A DNA stretch of 64,000 bases from a virus (IMGVR_UViG_3300043395_001986:62001-126000); one strand, 5' to 3'. Positions 9,075 to 18,012 are shown, counted from the stretch's first letter. Numbers and translations: made by a program. Notes: generated from the sequence alone by a model not told the origin.

Positions 9075-10549
9075 ATTTAGTTTTTGATAAAGAAATAGAT
9101 GGGTGTTTTATTCCAAACGGAAATACCGATGATATTATAAAATCTTTAGATAAAGTTAGAGAATTTTATGATAATCAAAGTTGGGAAGATTTTACACGCC
9201 ATTGTCACGATGGAATGTGGGATGCATATGTAAAAAATAAAAATGAAAAAGTTTACAATTATGTATATAATAAACCATATAAATGGTATGGGTATTGGGA
9301 AGGTATTGATGAAAGAAAATATAGGTTTAAGTTACAGAATTCAGAAGATAGATGGACGGTTCATCTAAAAAATATAGATGATATTGTAGAAGGTGAACAA
9401 AACATATATTTGGTAGATTTTAAAGGTAATGTTCTTTTTATTTTTGCAGAAGAACCAGAATGGATAGAACCAAATGGTAGGGGTTACAGACCTGGTAAAT
9501 TATTTAATTTAAGTGATAAAGTTTTAACGGCATTAAAAGATAGAAAAATAAAGTTAGTTTTATCAAATATAGAAGAAGGTGGTGGTGATATAAATTTATT
9601 CTTTGATTGTGTATATTCTTCTATAAAATTTTATGATTTACCTGCTGATTTAATTTATATTATACATGGTAATCATAATATAGAAGAATTATACGAAGAA
9701 TACTGCATAGAAAATAAAATAGATAATAAAATAAAAGTTTATAAATCAGAATATCTTTTTGAAATAATATCAAAAAGTATGCAGATGAATATCGGTAGAG
9801 TAGATAAATTGGGATATGATATAAAAGACCTTACCGAAAAAGAAGTTTTAGATAACTTGGATAGAAATAAAAAATTTATTTTATTAAATAGAAATGCATA
9901 TAAACCTCACCGATTTTATTTATTATCTAAATTAAATCAAATAGGAGCGTTGGATGATAGCTATTTTTCTTGTCTTTTTAATAACGAAGGAGATATTAAA
10001 TACGAAAATTATTTAGAACCAATATTAAGTAAAGAAGATTTTGAAAAAGAGCTACCGATAATGAAAGCCTTTCAAGATTTAGGCTCCGTAAAAATACCAG
10101 AAGAAAGAACACAATTGGAAAATTTAAAAGAATTTTTTGATGTATTTGCAAATACAGATTATACATTGTTTAAAAATTCATATTTTTCAATTGTATCAGA
10201 AACTTGCTTTGAAGATAATTCTGCCCATTTGACAGAAAAAACTTGTAAAGCATTATATTATTTTCATCCATTTATAATTGTTGGTGGTTATAAACATTTA
10301 TATCATTTAAAAGAAAGAGGATTTAAAACATTTGATAAATGGATTGATGAAAGTTATGATTTGATAAAAGACCCAAAGGAAAGAATGAAAGCGGTTTTAA
10401 AAGAAATTGAAAAAATTAATAACATAGAAACACTTAAAAAAATCTATATAGAAAGTTTTGATATATTAAAACATAATCATGACATGTATATGGATTTAAA
10501 AAATAAATCTTTTTTATCTAAAATTTTAGTTCAAATTGCAAACGATTAA
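9059..10549 (+). CDS. Putative GT-B glycosyltransferase, GT10-like (paralogue 1)
   Basis: A 496-residue protein starting at ATG 9059 (MGNFLNLVFD). An in-frame GTG at 9035 lies deeper in the preceding gene and is less likely. The C-terminal part has FSIVSETCFEDNSAHLTEK (about 376-394) then CKALYYFHPFIIVGG. That closely resembles the fucosyltransferase (GT10) donor-site pattern with a TEK triad. A GF.TF.kwiDEsYD segment follows. The N-terminus has a motif, G-x-I-P-N (GCFIPNG), shared with the paralogues at 10536 and 15761. I infer a nucleotide-sugar glycosyltransferase of unknown specificity; it is too divergent to name a donor. Confidence 0.6.
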   Translation: MGNFLNLVFDKEIDGCFIPNGNTDDIIKSLDKVREFYDNQSWEDFTRHCHDGMWDAYVKNKNEKVYNYVYNKPYKWYGYWEGIDERKYRFKLQNSEDRWTVHLKNIDDIVEGEQNIYLVDFKGNVLFIFAEEPEWIEPNGRGYRPGKLFNLSDKVLTALKDRKIKLVLSNIEEGGGDINLFFDCVYSSIKFYDLPADLIYIIHGNHNIEELYEEYCIENKIDNKIKVYKSEYLFEIISKSMQMNIGRVDKLGYDIKDLTEKEVLDNLDRNKKFILLNRNAYKPHRFYLLSKLNQIGALDDSYFSCLFNNEGDIKYENYLEPILSKEDFEKELPIMKAFQDLGSVKIPEERTQLENLKEFFDVFANTDYTLFKNSYFSIVSETCFEDNSAHLTEKTCKALYYFHPFIIVGGYKHLYHLKERGFKTFDKWIDESYDLIKDPKERMKAVLKEIEKINNIETLKKIYIESFDILKHNHDMYMDLKNKSFLSKILVQIAND

Positions 10550-11834
10550 ATTATATTACAAAGATTGGTATGATGGAAAATATCCAATACCAAATGGAAC
10601 ATCAAATGATGATATACAAAAAATGAATTTTCATAATTTGGAGTCATTTAATGAATTTAAAAAATATATACACATAAATTTTAATTCAACACGTCACACA
10701 GAATTTGTTGCAAATCAAAATGTAGAAGAAGAAAGACCTGGTTTAATTAAACTTTCTCTTGATAATGAAAGAAAGATTTATCTTACAAACAATCATGAAA
10801 ATTGTCATTTCATTTTATTTTGTGGAAAGGTTAGATATGATAGTTTAGATTTTGAAAAAGTAAAAGAACTTAAAAGTTTAGGAAAGCCATTTTTGTTTAT
10901 TAATATGCACGAAGGTAGTTATGATGATTGGTCTCATAATAAATTAAAAGAGCAAATTGGATATGATAATTGTATATTTGTTTCGGGTAATACAATATAC
11001 GAAAGTTTAGAAACCGATAAAGGAATATGGTTTCCATTTTTCGCATATAGTATGGGACAAGAAATAAAACAATATGAAACAACAACACGTCAGTTTTATT
11101 TAAATGATAATCTAATTAAAATTGGAGAGGTTGATAGGTGGATATCTCAACCAAAAGAAAAAAAATATTATTCATTAAATAAAAGTGCAAATAGAGCACA
11201 TAGAGCAGTTTTATTGTTGTGGTTGTATAAAAATGGATATTTGGATGAAGGATATGTATCTGCTTTATTATGTGAACATATAGATTATTCCGATGAACTA
11301 TTTAAAACAATGAAAGGATATAGGAATATGCGAGCGTTGACTAAAGAAATTTCTGATGAATTTATAAAAATATTACCACTAACATTAGATGCGACAACAC
11401 CAGAAGAAATATCAGAACATGCATCACCAAAGTATAATATTGCAAACTATTATGAAAATACTTGTTTTAATATTGTAACCGAAACAGATTTCTTTTCAAA
11501 AGGATGTAATATAACGGAAAAAATATTTAAACCAATTCTTAATGGACAATTTTTTATACCAATTGGTAATAGGCATTTAGTAAAAAATTTAGAAAAATTA
11601 GGATTTAAAAAGTATACTATTTTGGATTATTCTTTTGATGAATGTGAACATGATTTTGAAAGATTAGATATGGTTTTATCCCAAATAGATAAATTTATGA
11701 AATTATCAAAAGAAGAATTGGTTGAATTAATAAAAAAAGATATAGATATTATTAGAGAAAATCAAAAACATTTCTTATCTTTGAATATTAATGATGGATT
11801 TAAAGTTTTATTTGACAAAATAAATAATTTATGA
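10536..11834 (+). CDS. Putative GT-B glycosyltransferase, GT10-like (paralogue 2), TTG start
   Basis: A 432-residue protein with the same C-terminal signature as its neighbour: CFNIVTETDFFSKGCNITEK then IFKPILNGQFFIPIGNRHLV. A GFKKYTILDYSFDECEHD segment follows. The start at TTG 10536 is chosen because the N-terminus KLYYKDWYDGKYPIPNG aligns with the start of the paralogues (LVFDKEIDGCFIPNG and LVYDNWNINGFIPN). The first in-frame ATG, at 10623, would delete this shared motif. It overlaps the upstream gene by 14 nt and the downstream SDR gene by 4 nt. A sugar transferase acting in this glycan cassette is the best guess. Confidence 0.6.
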   Translation: MQTIKLYYKDWYDGKYPIPNGTSNDDIQKMNFHNLESFNEFKKYIHINFNSTRHTEFVANQNVEEERPGLIKLSLDNERKIYLTNNHENCHFILFCGKVRYDSLDFEKVKELKSLGKPFLFINMHEGSYDDWSHNKLKEQIGYDNCIFVSGNTIYESLETDKGIWFPFFAYSMGQEIKQYETTTRQFYLNDNLIKIGEVDRWISQPKEKKYYSLNKSANRAHRAVLLLWLYKNGYLDEGYVSALLCEHIDYSDELFKTMKGYRNMRALTKEISDEFIKILPLTLDATTPEEISEHASPKYNIANYYENTCFNIVTETDFFSKGCNITEKIFKPILNGQFFIPIGNRHLVKNLEKLGFKKYTILDYSFDECEHDFERLDMVLSQIDKFMKLSKEELVELIKKDIDIIRENQKHFLSLNINDGFKVLFDKINNL

Positions 11835-12769
11835 AAAAGGTTTTAATAACAGGATGCAGTGGATTGGTGGGAACACATTTAGTAAAAAAATGTATAGATT
11901 TAGGATATAAAGTAATTGGTGTAGATATCAATAGAAGTAAAAATCTACCAGATATTGGGTGGCAATTTATACAGGATGATTTAACTAAACCATTTGCAAT
12001 AGAGAGTTTATTTATGAATAATAAATTCGATGCGGTATTTAATACATTTGGTGTAAAAGGTTCACCAATGAGAGCAAAAAATCAACCAGTAGACTTTCTA
12101 TACCCATCATTTAAAATTAATACAGAGATTATCAACCAATGTGCAAAGAATAATATTTGGTTGATATTTGTAAGTTCGGTTGGAGTATATGCACCAGCTG
12201 AAAAGTTTGTAGAAGATAGTGTATGGAAAACACTTCCATCCGAAGCAGATTGGTTTCCATCTTGGAGTAAAAGAATGGGTGAAATATTATTAGAAGCATA
12301 TAAAGTTCAATATGATTATACTAAATGGTCAATAATTAGACCTGCAAATATTTTTGGAGAATATGATGATTTCAGCGGAAAGGGGACAGTTATTGCATCC
12401 ACAATTAAAAAGATTTACGAAGCAGATTCGGATTCAATAGAAGCGTGGGGAGATGGTTCACCAATTAGAGATTTTGTTTACGGCGGTGATGTAGCAGATG
12501 CAATTTTACAACTATATCAAAATGGTAAAAACGAAATTGTAAATTTTGGTGCAGGCGAAGAAATTACAATTAAACAAATGATTGAAACTCTTATTAAAAT
12601 TAGTGGTAAAAATTTATCTATAAATTGGGATACTACAAAACCAAATGGAGACCTTCGTAGACAAATGGATACAACTAAACAAAAAGAAATTAGTTTATTA
12701 CCAAAGTTAGGTTTTGAAAAAGCATTGGAAAAAAGTTATAACTTTTATAAAAAAAATTTAAATAAATAA
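11831..12769 (+). CDS. Extended SDR sugar epimerase-like protein lacking the catalytic Tyr
   Basis: The 312-residue protein has TGCSGLVG (7-14) for NAD(P) binding, VDINRS after strand 2, FVSSVGVY (113-120), RPANIFGEYDDFSG and a GDGSPIRDFVYGGDVADAI segment typical of NDP-sugar epimerases. The active-site helix reads FPSWSKRMGE (142-151). Lys147 is present, but the position four residues before it is Pro143 instead of Tyr. Either the active site is rearranged or the protein no longer catalyses the usual redox step. It starts 4 nt inside the previous gene and is related to the SDR at 14242, which shows the same loss. Confidence 0.75.
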   Translation: MKKVLITGCSGLVGTHLVKKCIDLGYKVIGVDINRSKNLPDIGWQFIQDDLTKPFAIESLFMNNKFDAVFNTFGVKGSPMRAKNQPVDFLYPSFKINTEIINQCAKNNIWLIFVSSVGVYAPAEKFVEDSVWKTLPSEADWFPSWSKRMGEILLEAYKVQYDYTKWSIIRPANIFGEYDDFSGKGTVIASTIKKIYEADSDSIEAWGDGSPIRDFVYGGDVADAILQLYQNGKNEIVNFGAGEEITIKQMIETLIKISGKNLSINWDTTKPNGDLRRQMDTTKQKEISLLPKLGFEKALEKSYNFYKKNLNK

Positions 12770-12783
12770 TTATTAAAAAAGAT

Positions 12784-13527
12784 ATGGAAATTTTAGAAAA
12801 AGGATTTTCTGTAAGAAATATAAAAGATGTTTTATCAGAAGAAATGATTAATTATTTAATACAACTTACTGATATTTTTCCATTTGTAGAAAATAATAAA
12901 GAAGAAATTTTAAGAAAAAGAGTTAGTTCAAATTATTCGGAAAGAAGTGCAGATGATACATATGATTATAAGGAAGGTGTAGAAAAACAACAATATCTTT
13001 TTAATAATGCATATCACATTTCTCAAGCCTGGTCTTTTTTAAAACCATTTGAAATGTTCAAAGAAGCAGGAAAAGATGGAAGATTTGTAACAGAATTTGG
13101 AAACAACCTACAAAAAATATCAGAAGATTTAATTAAATTTGAATATCCAAATTTTGATATAAACCCACAGGATGTTAGAAGTAGAGGAGGTTTAACTTAT
13201 TATGAAGATGGTGATTTTATAGAAATGCACGCCGATGGTAAAAATGAAACTCGTCTTTGTGTTATTTTATTATATCTAAACAAAGATTGGAATAGTGAGT
13301 GTGGTGGAGAATTGGTATTAGAAGATTCTGGACATAATAAAATAGCAGTAGTTCCACCTAAATTTGGTGATTATGTTATTCTAGATTTTGTTCAAAATAA
13401 TGTAAGACATGCAGTTAATCATATTAAGAATGGGTTTAAAAGATTTACCTTTGCTCATTTTATCGAATTAAGAGAAAATGAAAGGTCAAATTGTTGGAAC
13501 GAATTCAAAAAAATAAAAGTAATATAA
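12784..13527 (+). CDS. 2OG-Fe(II) oxygenase (prolyl-4-hydroxylase-like)
   Basis: A 247-residue double-stranded beta-helix dioxygenase. The iron ligands are His149 and Asp151 (FIEMHADGK) and His209 (NVRHAVNH). The 2-oxoglutarate-binding Arg220 lies in GFKRFTFAHF. ILLYLNKDW, CGGELVL and PPKFGDYVILD match the P4H-type family. It should hydroxylate an amino-acid side chain or small molecule using Fe, O2 and 2OG. A second, related oxygenase follows at once with a one-base overlap. Its position in a glycan cassette suggests hydroxylation of a sugar or of a glycosylated protein, but that is inference. Confidence 0.8.
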   Translation: MEILEKGFSVRNIKDVLSEEMINYLIQLTDIFPFVENNKEEILRKRVSSNYSERSADDTYDYKEGVEKQQYLFNNAYHISQAWSFLKPFEMFKEAGKDGRFVTEFGNNLQKISEDLIKFEYPNFDINPQDVRSRGGLTYYEDGDFIEMHADGKNETRLCVILLYLNKDWNSECGGELVLEDSGHNKIAVVPPKFGDYVILDFVQNNVRHAVNHIKNGFKRFTFAHFIELRENERSNCWNEFKKIKVI

Positions 13528-14240
13528 TGGAAAACTTTTTTGAAAAAGGATATCATATTGGTAGTATCTACGATATATTAAATGATTCGGAAATAGAACA
13601 ATTAAAAGAAATAAAAAATAAAGTTATAGAACAAAGTAAAGATGATAATAATATATCCGGTAGATACGACCATTCGGGTGGAAATTATGAATCAAATAGA
13701 GTTACGATTGATGAATTAAAACAAAGAGATATAGAAGTTTTTGATAATGATTATACAATTTATCAAAGATGGAGAGAAATAGAAGGCATATATGACCAAA
13801 CTATTCAAGAAGAAATAAACAGATTAACTTTCAAATTATTAAATCATTTATATTCGGAATATGAATTTGAAGAATCTGATTTAAATTTAGGAGGACCATT
13901 TACTTTATATGTAGAAGGTGATATGCAAAATCCACATAGAGATGGTAACGGAGGAAATATATTATGTGCAGTTTTAATTTATTTAAGTAATCCAGAAGAT
14001 TGGAAAGAAGAAAATGGTGGAATGTTATATATAAGAAATAAAGGTGAGGATAAAATGGCAATAGAACCTGTATTTGGAAATTATGTTGTATTGGATATGT
14101 TAAAGAATGATGTAGAGCATGGGGTATCGCATGTAAATGGAGATTTTAAAAGATACGCATCAATACATTTTCCATCGGTATATGAAACAAGCCAAAAATA
14201 TAAAAAATTTATAGAAAACAAAGTTATAATAAAAAAATAA
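13527..14240 (+). CDS. 2OG-Fe(II) oxygenase, tandem paralogue
   Basis: A 237-residue paralogue of the preceding gene, with ligands His137 and Asp139 (NPHRDGNG) and His198 (VEHGVSH), and the co-substrate Arg209 in DFKRYASIHF. CAVLIYLSNPEDW and GGMLYIRN follow the same order. The start is the ATG at 13527, which overlaps the stop of the previous gene (TAATG). Its first residues, MENFFEKGYHIGSIYDIL, align with MEILEKGFSVRNIKDVL of the neighbour. An in-frame TTG at 13491 lies inside that gene and is rejected. The role is predicted to be hydroxylation in the same pathway. Confidence 0.8.
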   Translation: MENFFEKGYHIGSIYDILNDSEIEQLKEIKNKVIEQSKDDNNISGRYDHSGGNYESNRVTIDELKQRDIEVFDNDYTIYQRWREIEGIYDQTIQEEINRLTFKLLNHLYSEYEFEESDLNLGGPFTLYVEGDMQNPHRDGNGGNILCAVLIYLSNPEDWKEENGGMLYIRNKGEDKMAIEPVFGNYVVLDMLKNDVEHGVSHVNGDFKRYASIHFPSVYETSQKYKKFIENKVIIKK

Positions 14241-14241
14241 T

Positions 14242-15219
14242 ATGATAAACAAAGATTCAAAAATCCTAATAACAGGTGGTTCCGGATTAGTAGGACAAAA
14301 TTTAACCAACAGATTATACAGAGAAGGTTATACAAATTTAAGAGTTAATTTACACAGAAGAGGTGTAAGAAAAAAATTAGATGGAGTTGAGTACACTCAC
14401 TTAAATTTAAAAGACCATAATGAATGTTTAGAAGCAACAAAAGGAATTGATGTTGTATTCCATTGCGCAGCAAGTACATCAAACGCAGTTGATACTGTCG
14501 TTGACCCATTGGCACATGTTACACCAAATGTGGCAATGAATAATTTCTTAATTGATGCTAGTTGGAGAAACAAAGTTCAACATTACATCTTCTTATCATC
14601 TAATACAGTCTATCCACCAAAAGGAGATACACCGGTAGTTGAAACGGATTTCTTATTTGATGAACCATATCCTGTATATTTTCCAGTAGGTTGGATGAAA
14701 AGATATGCAGAAGTTCAATGTGAATTATATGCAAAGTATTTGCCTGAAAAAATGAAATGTACAATTATTAGACCTGCAAACTTATATGGGCCACATGATA
14801 AATATGATTTCAATAAATGTCACGTTACTCCTGCAACAATCCGTAAAGTAGCTGATAAGATGAATCCTATTCCAATTTGGGGTGATGGTAGTGAATTGAG
14901 AGATTTATTATATATTGAAGATTTTGTAGAAGCATTACAAATAGTAATGGAAAAAGAAACTGAAGATTTTCAAGTTTATAATATTGGTTCTAACCGAGTT
15001 TATTCTGTATTAGAAGTATTGGAAGCAATGAAAAGAATTGCAAACTTTGATGCACCAACCGAATTTATTAAAGGAAAACCATCAATGATTCCAACTCGTA
15101 AAATTGATTCATTTAAGATTTATGATAATTTGGGATGGCAAGCAACTACTAAATTAGAAGATGGTTTAGCAAACGCATATGAATGGTATTTAGAAAATAA
15201 AGAAGAATTTAAAAATTAA
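14242..15219 (+). CDS. Extended SDR sugar epimerase-like protein lacking the catalytic Tyr (second)
   Basis: The 325-residue protein has ITGGSGLVGQN (10-20), VVFHCAASTS (71-80), YIFLSSNTVYPP (115-126), RPANLYGPHDKYDF and WGDGSELRDLLYIEDFVEAL, all typical of NAD-dependent epimerase/dehydratases such as GDP-fucose synthase relatives. The active-site helix is FPVGWMKRYAE (147-157). Lys153 is kept, but Val149 stands where Tyr is expected. It is followed after 3 nt by the TPP Pyr-domain gene. It shares the W-x-K-R-x-x-E helix with the SDR at 11831, so the two form one subfamily. Confidence 0.78.
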   Translation: MINKDSKILITGGSGLVGQNLTNRLYREGYTNLRVNLHRRGVRKKLDGVEYTHLNLKDHNECLEATKGIDVVFHCAASTSNAVDTVVDPLAHVTPNVAMNNFLIDASWRNKVQHYIFLSSNTVYPPKGDTPVVETDFLFDEPYPVYFPVGWMKRYAEVQCELYAKYLPEKMKCTIIRPANLYGPHDKYDFNKCHVTPATIRKVADKMNPIPIWGDGSELRDLLYIEDFVEALQIVMEKETEDFQVYNIGSNRVYSVLEVLEAMKRIANFDAPTEFIKGKPSMIPTRKIDSFKIYDNLGWQATTKLEDGLANAYEWYLENKEEFKN

Positions 15220-15222
15220 GTT

Positions 15223-15768
15223 ATGAGCTCACCAGAATATACTCCATATAAAGATGCATTAACAAATGCAATGACGGAATTGGCAAAAAAAGATGATATC
15301 GTTTTTATTGGACAACAAATAGTTTATCCAGGCAATCCTATGAGTACAACATTGGGTAATGTATCTAAAGACCTAATGATTGAAGTTCCTGTTATGGAAG
15401 AATCACAAATGGGTATGAGTTTAGGAATGGCGATGGCAGGTAAATTTGTAGTTACATTTTATCCACGTTGGGATTTTATTATTTGTGCAGCAAATCAATT
15501 AATAAATCATGTTGATAAAATTGGTTTGATGAGTGGCGGAAAATGGAAACCAAATTTATTAATCAGATTAGGCAAGGGTTCTGATAAACCATTAGATCCA
15601 GGACATCAACATAGAGGTAACTATTTTGAAGAGTTTAAATCTATTTGTAAAAATATTGAATTTCACGATTTAAAAACACCTATTGATATTGAATTAGCAT
15701 ACAAATATGCAACAAAAGAAGGTGGTATACATGTATTGGTAGAATATCCTGAATTATATTATGCGTAA
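15223..15768 (+). CDS. Thiamine-diphosphate enzyme, E1-beta/transketolase-Pyr-like subunit
   Basis: A 181-residue protein that matches the N-terminal Pyr domain of E1-beta and transketolase: YKDALTNAMTELAKKDDIVFIGQ (9-31), EVPVMEESQMGMSLGMAMAGK (54-74), where Glu59 or Glu60 would activate the thiazolium ring, YPRWDFIICAANQLIN and PGHQHRGNYFEEF. The usual C-terminal domain of E1-beta is missing, leaving about half of the normal length. It probably pairs with the alpha-like subunit at 8442 to give one active ThDP enzyme. Its last 8 nt overlap the next gene. Confidence 0.8.
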   Translation: MSSPEYTPYKDALTNAMTELAKKDDIVFIGQQIVYPGNPMSTTLGNVSKDLMIEVPVMEESQMGMSLGMAMAGKFVVTFYPRWDFIICAANQLINHVDKIGLMSGGKWKPNLLIRLGKGSDKPLDPGHQHRGNYFEEFKSICKNIEFHDLKTPIDIELAYKYATKEGGIHVLVEYPELYYA

Positions 15769-17104
15769 TTTTGATAGACTTTATTTAGTATATGATAACT
15801 GGAACATAAATGGATTCATTCCAAATTGTGTTGAAAAGGAAGTGTTTCAAAAAATAGATGAAACAATACACACAATAGGAAATGGATTAGAAAATTTTTT
15901 AGGTAGAGAATTTCCACCAGAAAAATTTAATACATGGACAAACTATTGTGGGTTTAAAAAAACACACCAACAATTAGTAGATTTTGTTCCATATTATTAT
16001 GCATCAACCGGTGCATGTAATCATTGGTTTTATGCAATAGAACCATGGGGGCATTGGTCTTATTCTATTTTTGAATCAAATGTATTTAATAAAATAGATA
16101 ATAAAATAAAGAATAATATAAACAATGGAAATGCTACTTTGATAATTAATTATTCACATGAAGGAAATGTTAGTGATTTTTTCATAGATAGTATAATTAG
16201 AAAGTTGAAAGAAAGACAAATAGATTTACGAAATGTATTGATTATCGTAAATGATTTTGATATTGATAATAAAATAAAAAAATATAAAAGTGAAAGAGGA
16301 AGCGGATTATTATCCGAAAGATACTTTCCAACATTTTTTAATTTTTCTTGGTATTTACTAAATAGTTCAGAATATTACATTGAAACATCAAAATACATTT
16401 TATCAAAAGATAACATTCAAAAAAAAGATATTAAGTTTTTATCATATAATAAAAATATGTCTCAACATAGAATAATGTATTTGATGGAACAATATGAAAA
16501 ACTAAAGGATAATTCTTTAATTAGTTTTGATAAAACATTGTTAAGCAATTTATGTAAAAGATGGTTAGATGAAGAAGCGAGTGATGAAATAAAAGAAAAA
16601 TATAAAAATTTTAAAGAAAGAGAGGTGTTGGATATAACCGATATGAATAATGTTCATGGCTATGGTTGTGATGTGTTAGAGCATTATGATAAAACATTAA
16701 TTAATATTACAACAGAAACTTCATTTTTTGATGAAGCAAATTATATAAGTGAAAAAATTTGGAAACCAATTTGGTATGGGCAACCTTTTATTTTAATCGG
16801 AAGACCTGGTACATTAAAATATCTCCGTTCTTTAGGATTTAAAACATTTGGTTGGTTAATAAATGAAAGATATGATGACATTGAAGATAACGATAAAAGA
16901 TTTACTTTATTAATGAATGAAATTGACAGATTAAATTCAATGGATATAGAAGAAATCAAAAACTCAATATCAATAAATTTTTTTGATTTAGAACATAATA
17001 GAAAATTATTAGAAAAAATTGGAAAAGAACGTGATAGTTATGAGTACAAACTTTATAAAAAAATTAAAAATTATAAAAATGAAAAAGATTTTAATGTATT
17101 TTAA
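15761..17104 (+). CDS. Putative GT-B glycosyltransferase, GT10-like (paralogue 3)
   Basis: A 447-residue protein with NITTETSFFDEANYISEK (315-332), then IWKPIWYGQPFILIG and GFKTFGWLINERYDDIED, the same C-terminal block as the two paralogues at 9059 and 10536. The N-terminal LVYDNWNINGFIPN motif is also shared. Trp-, Tyr- and His-rich segments in 85-115 (CNHWFYAIEPWGHWSYSIF) could shape an acceptor site. A nucleotide-sugar glycosyltransferase is the most reasonable reading. The donor and acceptor are unknown. Confidence 0.6.
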   Translation: MRNFDRLYLVYDNWNINGFIPNCVEKEVFQKIDETIHTIGNGLENFLGREFPPEKFNTWTNYCGFKKTHQQLVDFVPYYYASTGACNHWFYAIEPWGHWSYSIFESNVFNKIDNKIKNNINNGNATLIINYSHEGNVSDFFIDSIIRKLKERQIDLRNVLIIVNDFDIDNKIKKYKSERGSGLLSERYFPTFFNFSWYLLNSSEYYIETSKYILSKDNIQKKDIKFLSYNKNMSQHRIMYLMEQYEKLKDNSLISFDKTLLSNLCKRWLDEEASDEIKEKYKNFKEREVLDITDMNNVHGYGCDVLEHYDKTLINITTETSFFDEANYISEKIWKPIWYGQPFILIGRPGTLKYLRSLGFKTFGWLINERYDDIEDNDKRFTLLMNEIDRLNSMDIEEIKNSISINFFDLEHNRKLLEKIGKERDSYEYKLYKKIKNYKNEKDFNVF

Positions 17105-17198
17105 AAAATTATACAAAGAATATAAATTAAGAAAAGAGTTCAAAAAGAAAATAAAAGAGCTTCGCAAAAGAGACCCATTTATTTATAAGAATATGTAA
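17094..17198 (+). CDS. Tiny basic hypothetical protein (34 residues)
   Basis: An ATG at 17094 opens a 34-residue frame (MYFKKLYKEYKLRKEFKK at the start, RKRDPFIYKNM at the end) that overlaps the previous stop by 11 nt and ends 2 nt before the next start. It fills exactly the space between two genes and is strongly basic. Similar short basic frames between genes are common in large phages. No function can be assigned. Confidence 0.45.
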   Translation: MYFKKLYKEYKLRKEFKKKIKELRKRDPFIYKNM

Positions 17199-17200
17199 TT

Positions 17201-17995
17201 ATGAATGTATTTCTTTTTTTAGGGTGTTCTTTTACGTGGGGTGAAGGATTGCAATATTATTCTGAACTACCATCTGTTATATTTCATACACATCATATAT
17301 TTGATAGTAGAGAAATAACATACCCACAATATCAATTTATTAAAAAAAATAGATTTGCAAGATTAGTTGCGGATAGATTAAATGGTATAGAAATAGTAAC
17401 TGCGGTAAATGGTGGAAATCATACTACAATGACAAATATGCTATTTAGACCAACTGAATTTATACCAGATTACATAAACGGAGACCCTAAAAATTATAGA
17501 AAAGAATCATTTTTTAATAAAAATGAAATAACACATATTGTAATCCAATTTACAGATGTATATAGAGATAACTTTGAAAGTTGTGGAGCAAGCATCAAAT
17601 GGAATAGACCTGCGCAGCATCAGTACTGCATAGAAAAAGGAATTAGTACAGAAGAATTTGAAAAAGACGGTATCAGATATATTTTAAGAAATTTTAAAAA
17701 AGAATTAGAACCATACATTGAATTAAATGTAAAATTTGCTTTTTTAATGTGGAGACATAAATTTTGGTATGATGTGATATTAGAAGAAGAGTTTGAATTT
17801 TTTAAAAACAATTTAATAGAAATACAACAGAATAATAATATATGTTATTCAATTGATGGTTTAACAAATACTGGAAAGAAATTTACAATACATTCTGATT
17901 TTTGCGAAAAAGGTTATCAATGTGGTGACGCTCATCTTTCATTAGAAGGGCATAAAATAATTGCAGAAAGTATAATTAAGAAGTTTTCTAATTAA
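17201..17995 (+). CDS. SGNH/GDSL hydrolase-like protein
   Basis: A 264-residue protein starting with the block I motif FLGCSFTWGEGL (6-17), in which Ser10 would be the nucleophile. It ends with the block V motif GDAHLSLEGHKIIAE (242-256), where the acid and His245 complete the site. GGNHTT (about 71-76) may supply the Asn of block III. SGNH enzymes remove acetyl or acyl esters from polysaccharides and lipids, so a role in trimming glycan decorations fits this cassette. The family also contains inactive or structural members in phages. This is the last gene of the glycan region. Confidence 0.65.
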   Translation: MNVFLFLGCSFTWGEGLQYYSELPSVIFHTHHIFDSREITYPQYQFIKKNRFARLVADRLNGIEIVTAVNGGNHTTMTNMLFRPTEFIPDYINGDPKNYRKESFFNKNEITHIVIQFTDVYRDNFESCGASIKWNRPAQHQYCIEKGISTEEFEKDGIRYILRNFKKELEPYIELNVKFAFLMWRHKFWYDVILEEEFEFFKNNLIEIQQNNNICYSIDGLTNTGKKFTIHSDFCEKGYQCGDAHLSLEGHKIIAESIIKKFSN

Positions 17996-17999
17996 AATG

Positions 18000-18007
18000 A
18001 TATTTAT
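18000..18007 (+). promoter_or_regulatory. ATATTTAT motif 13 nt before the 1360-residue gene
   Basis: The octamer ATATTTAT lies between the glycan cassette and the head region. It is the first (leftmost) copy I can find. The motif start is 13 nt from the ATG, so a transcript from it would be almost leaderless. Confidence 0.4.
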
Positions 18008-18012
18008 CTATA

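Noticed and set aside
13491-13526. TTG start for the second 2OG oxygenase
   Set aside because: The ATG at 13527 makes a TAATG overlap and aligns with the start of the tandem paralogue.
1-17995. Bacterial chromosome origin of the glycan cassette (host LPS locus rather than phage)
   Set aside because: It runs without break, on the same strand and with the same AT-rich composition, into T4-like head and tail genes; several members (radical SAM twitch type, GT-LamG, compact TPP subunits) look like phage versions.
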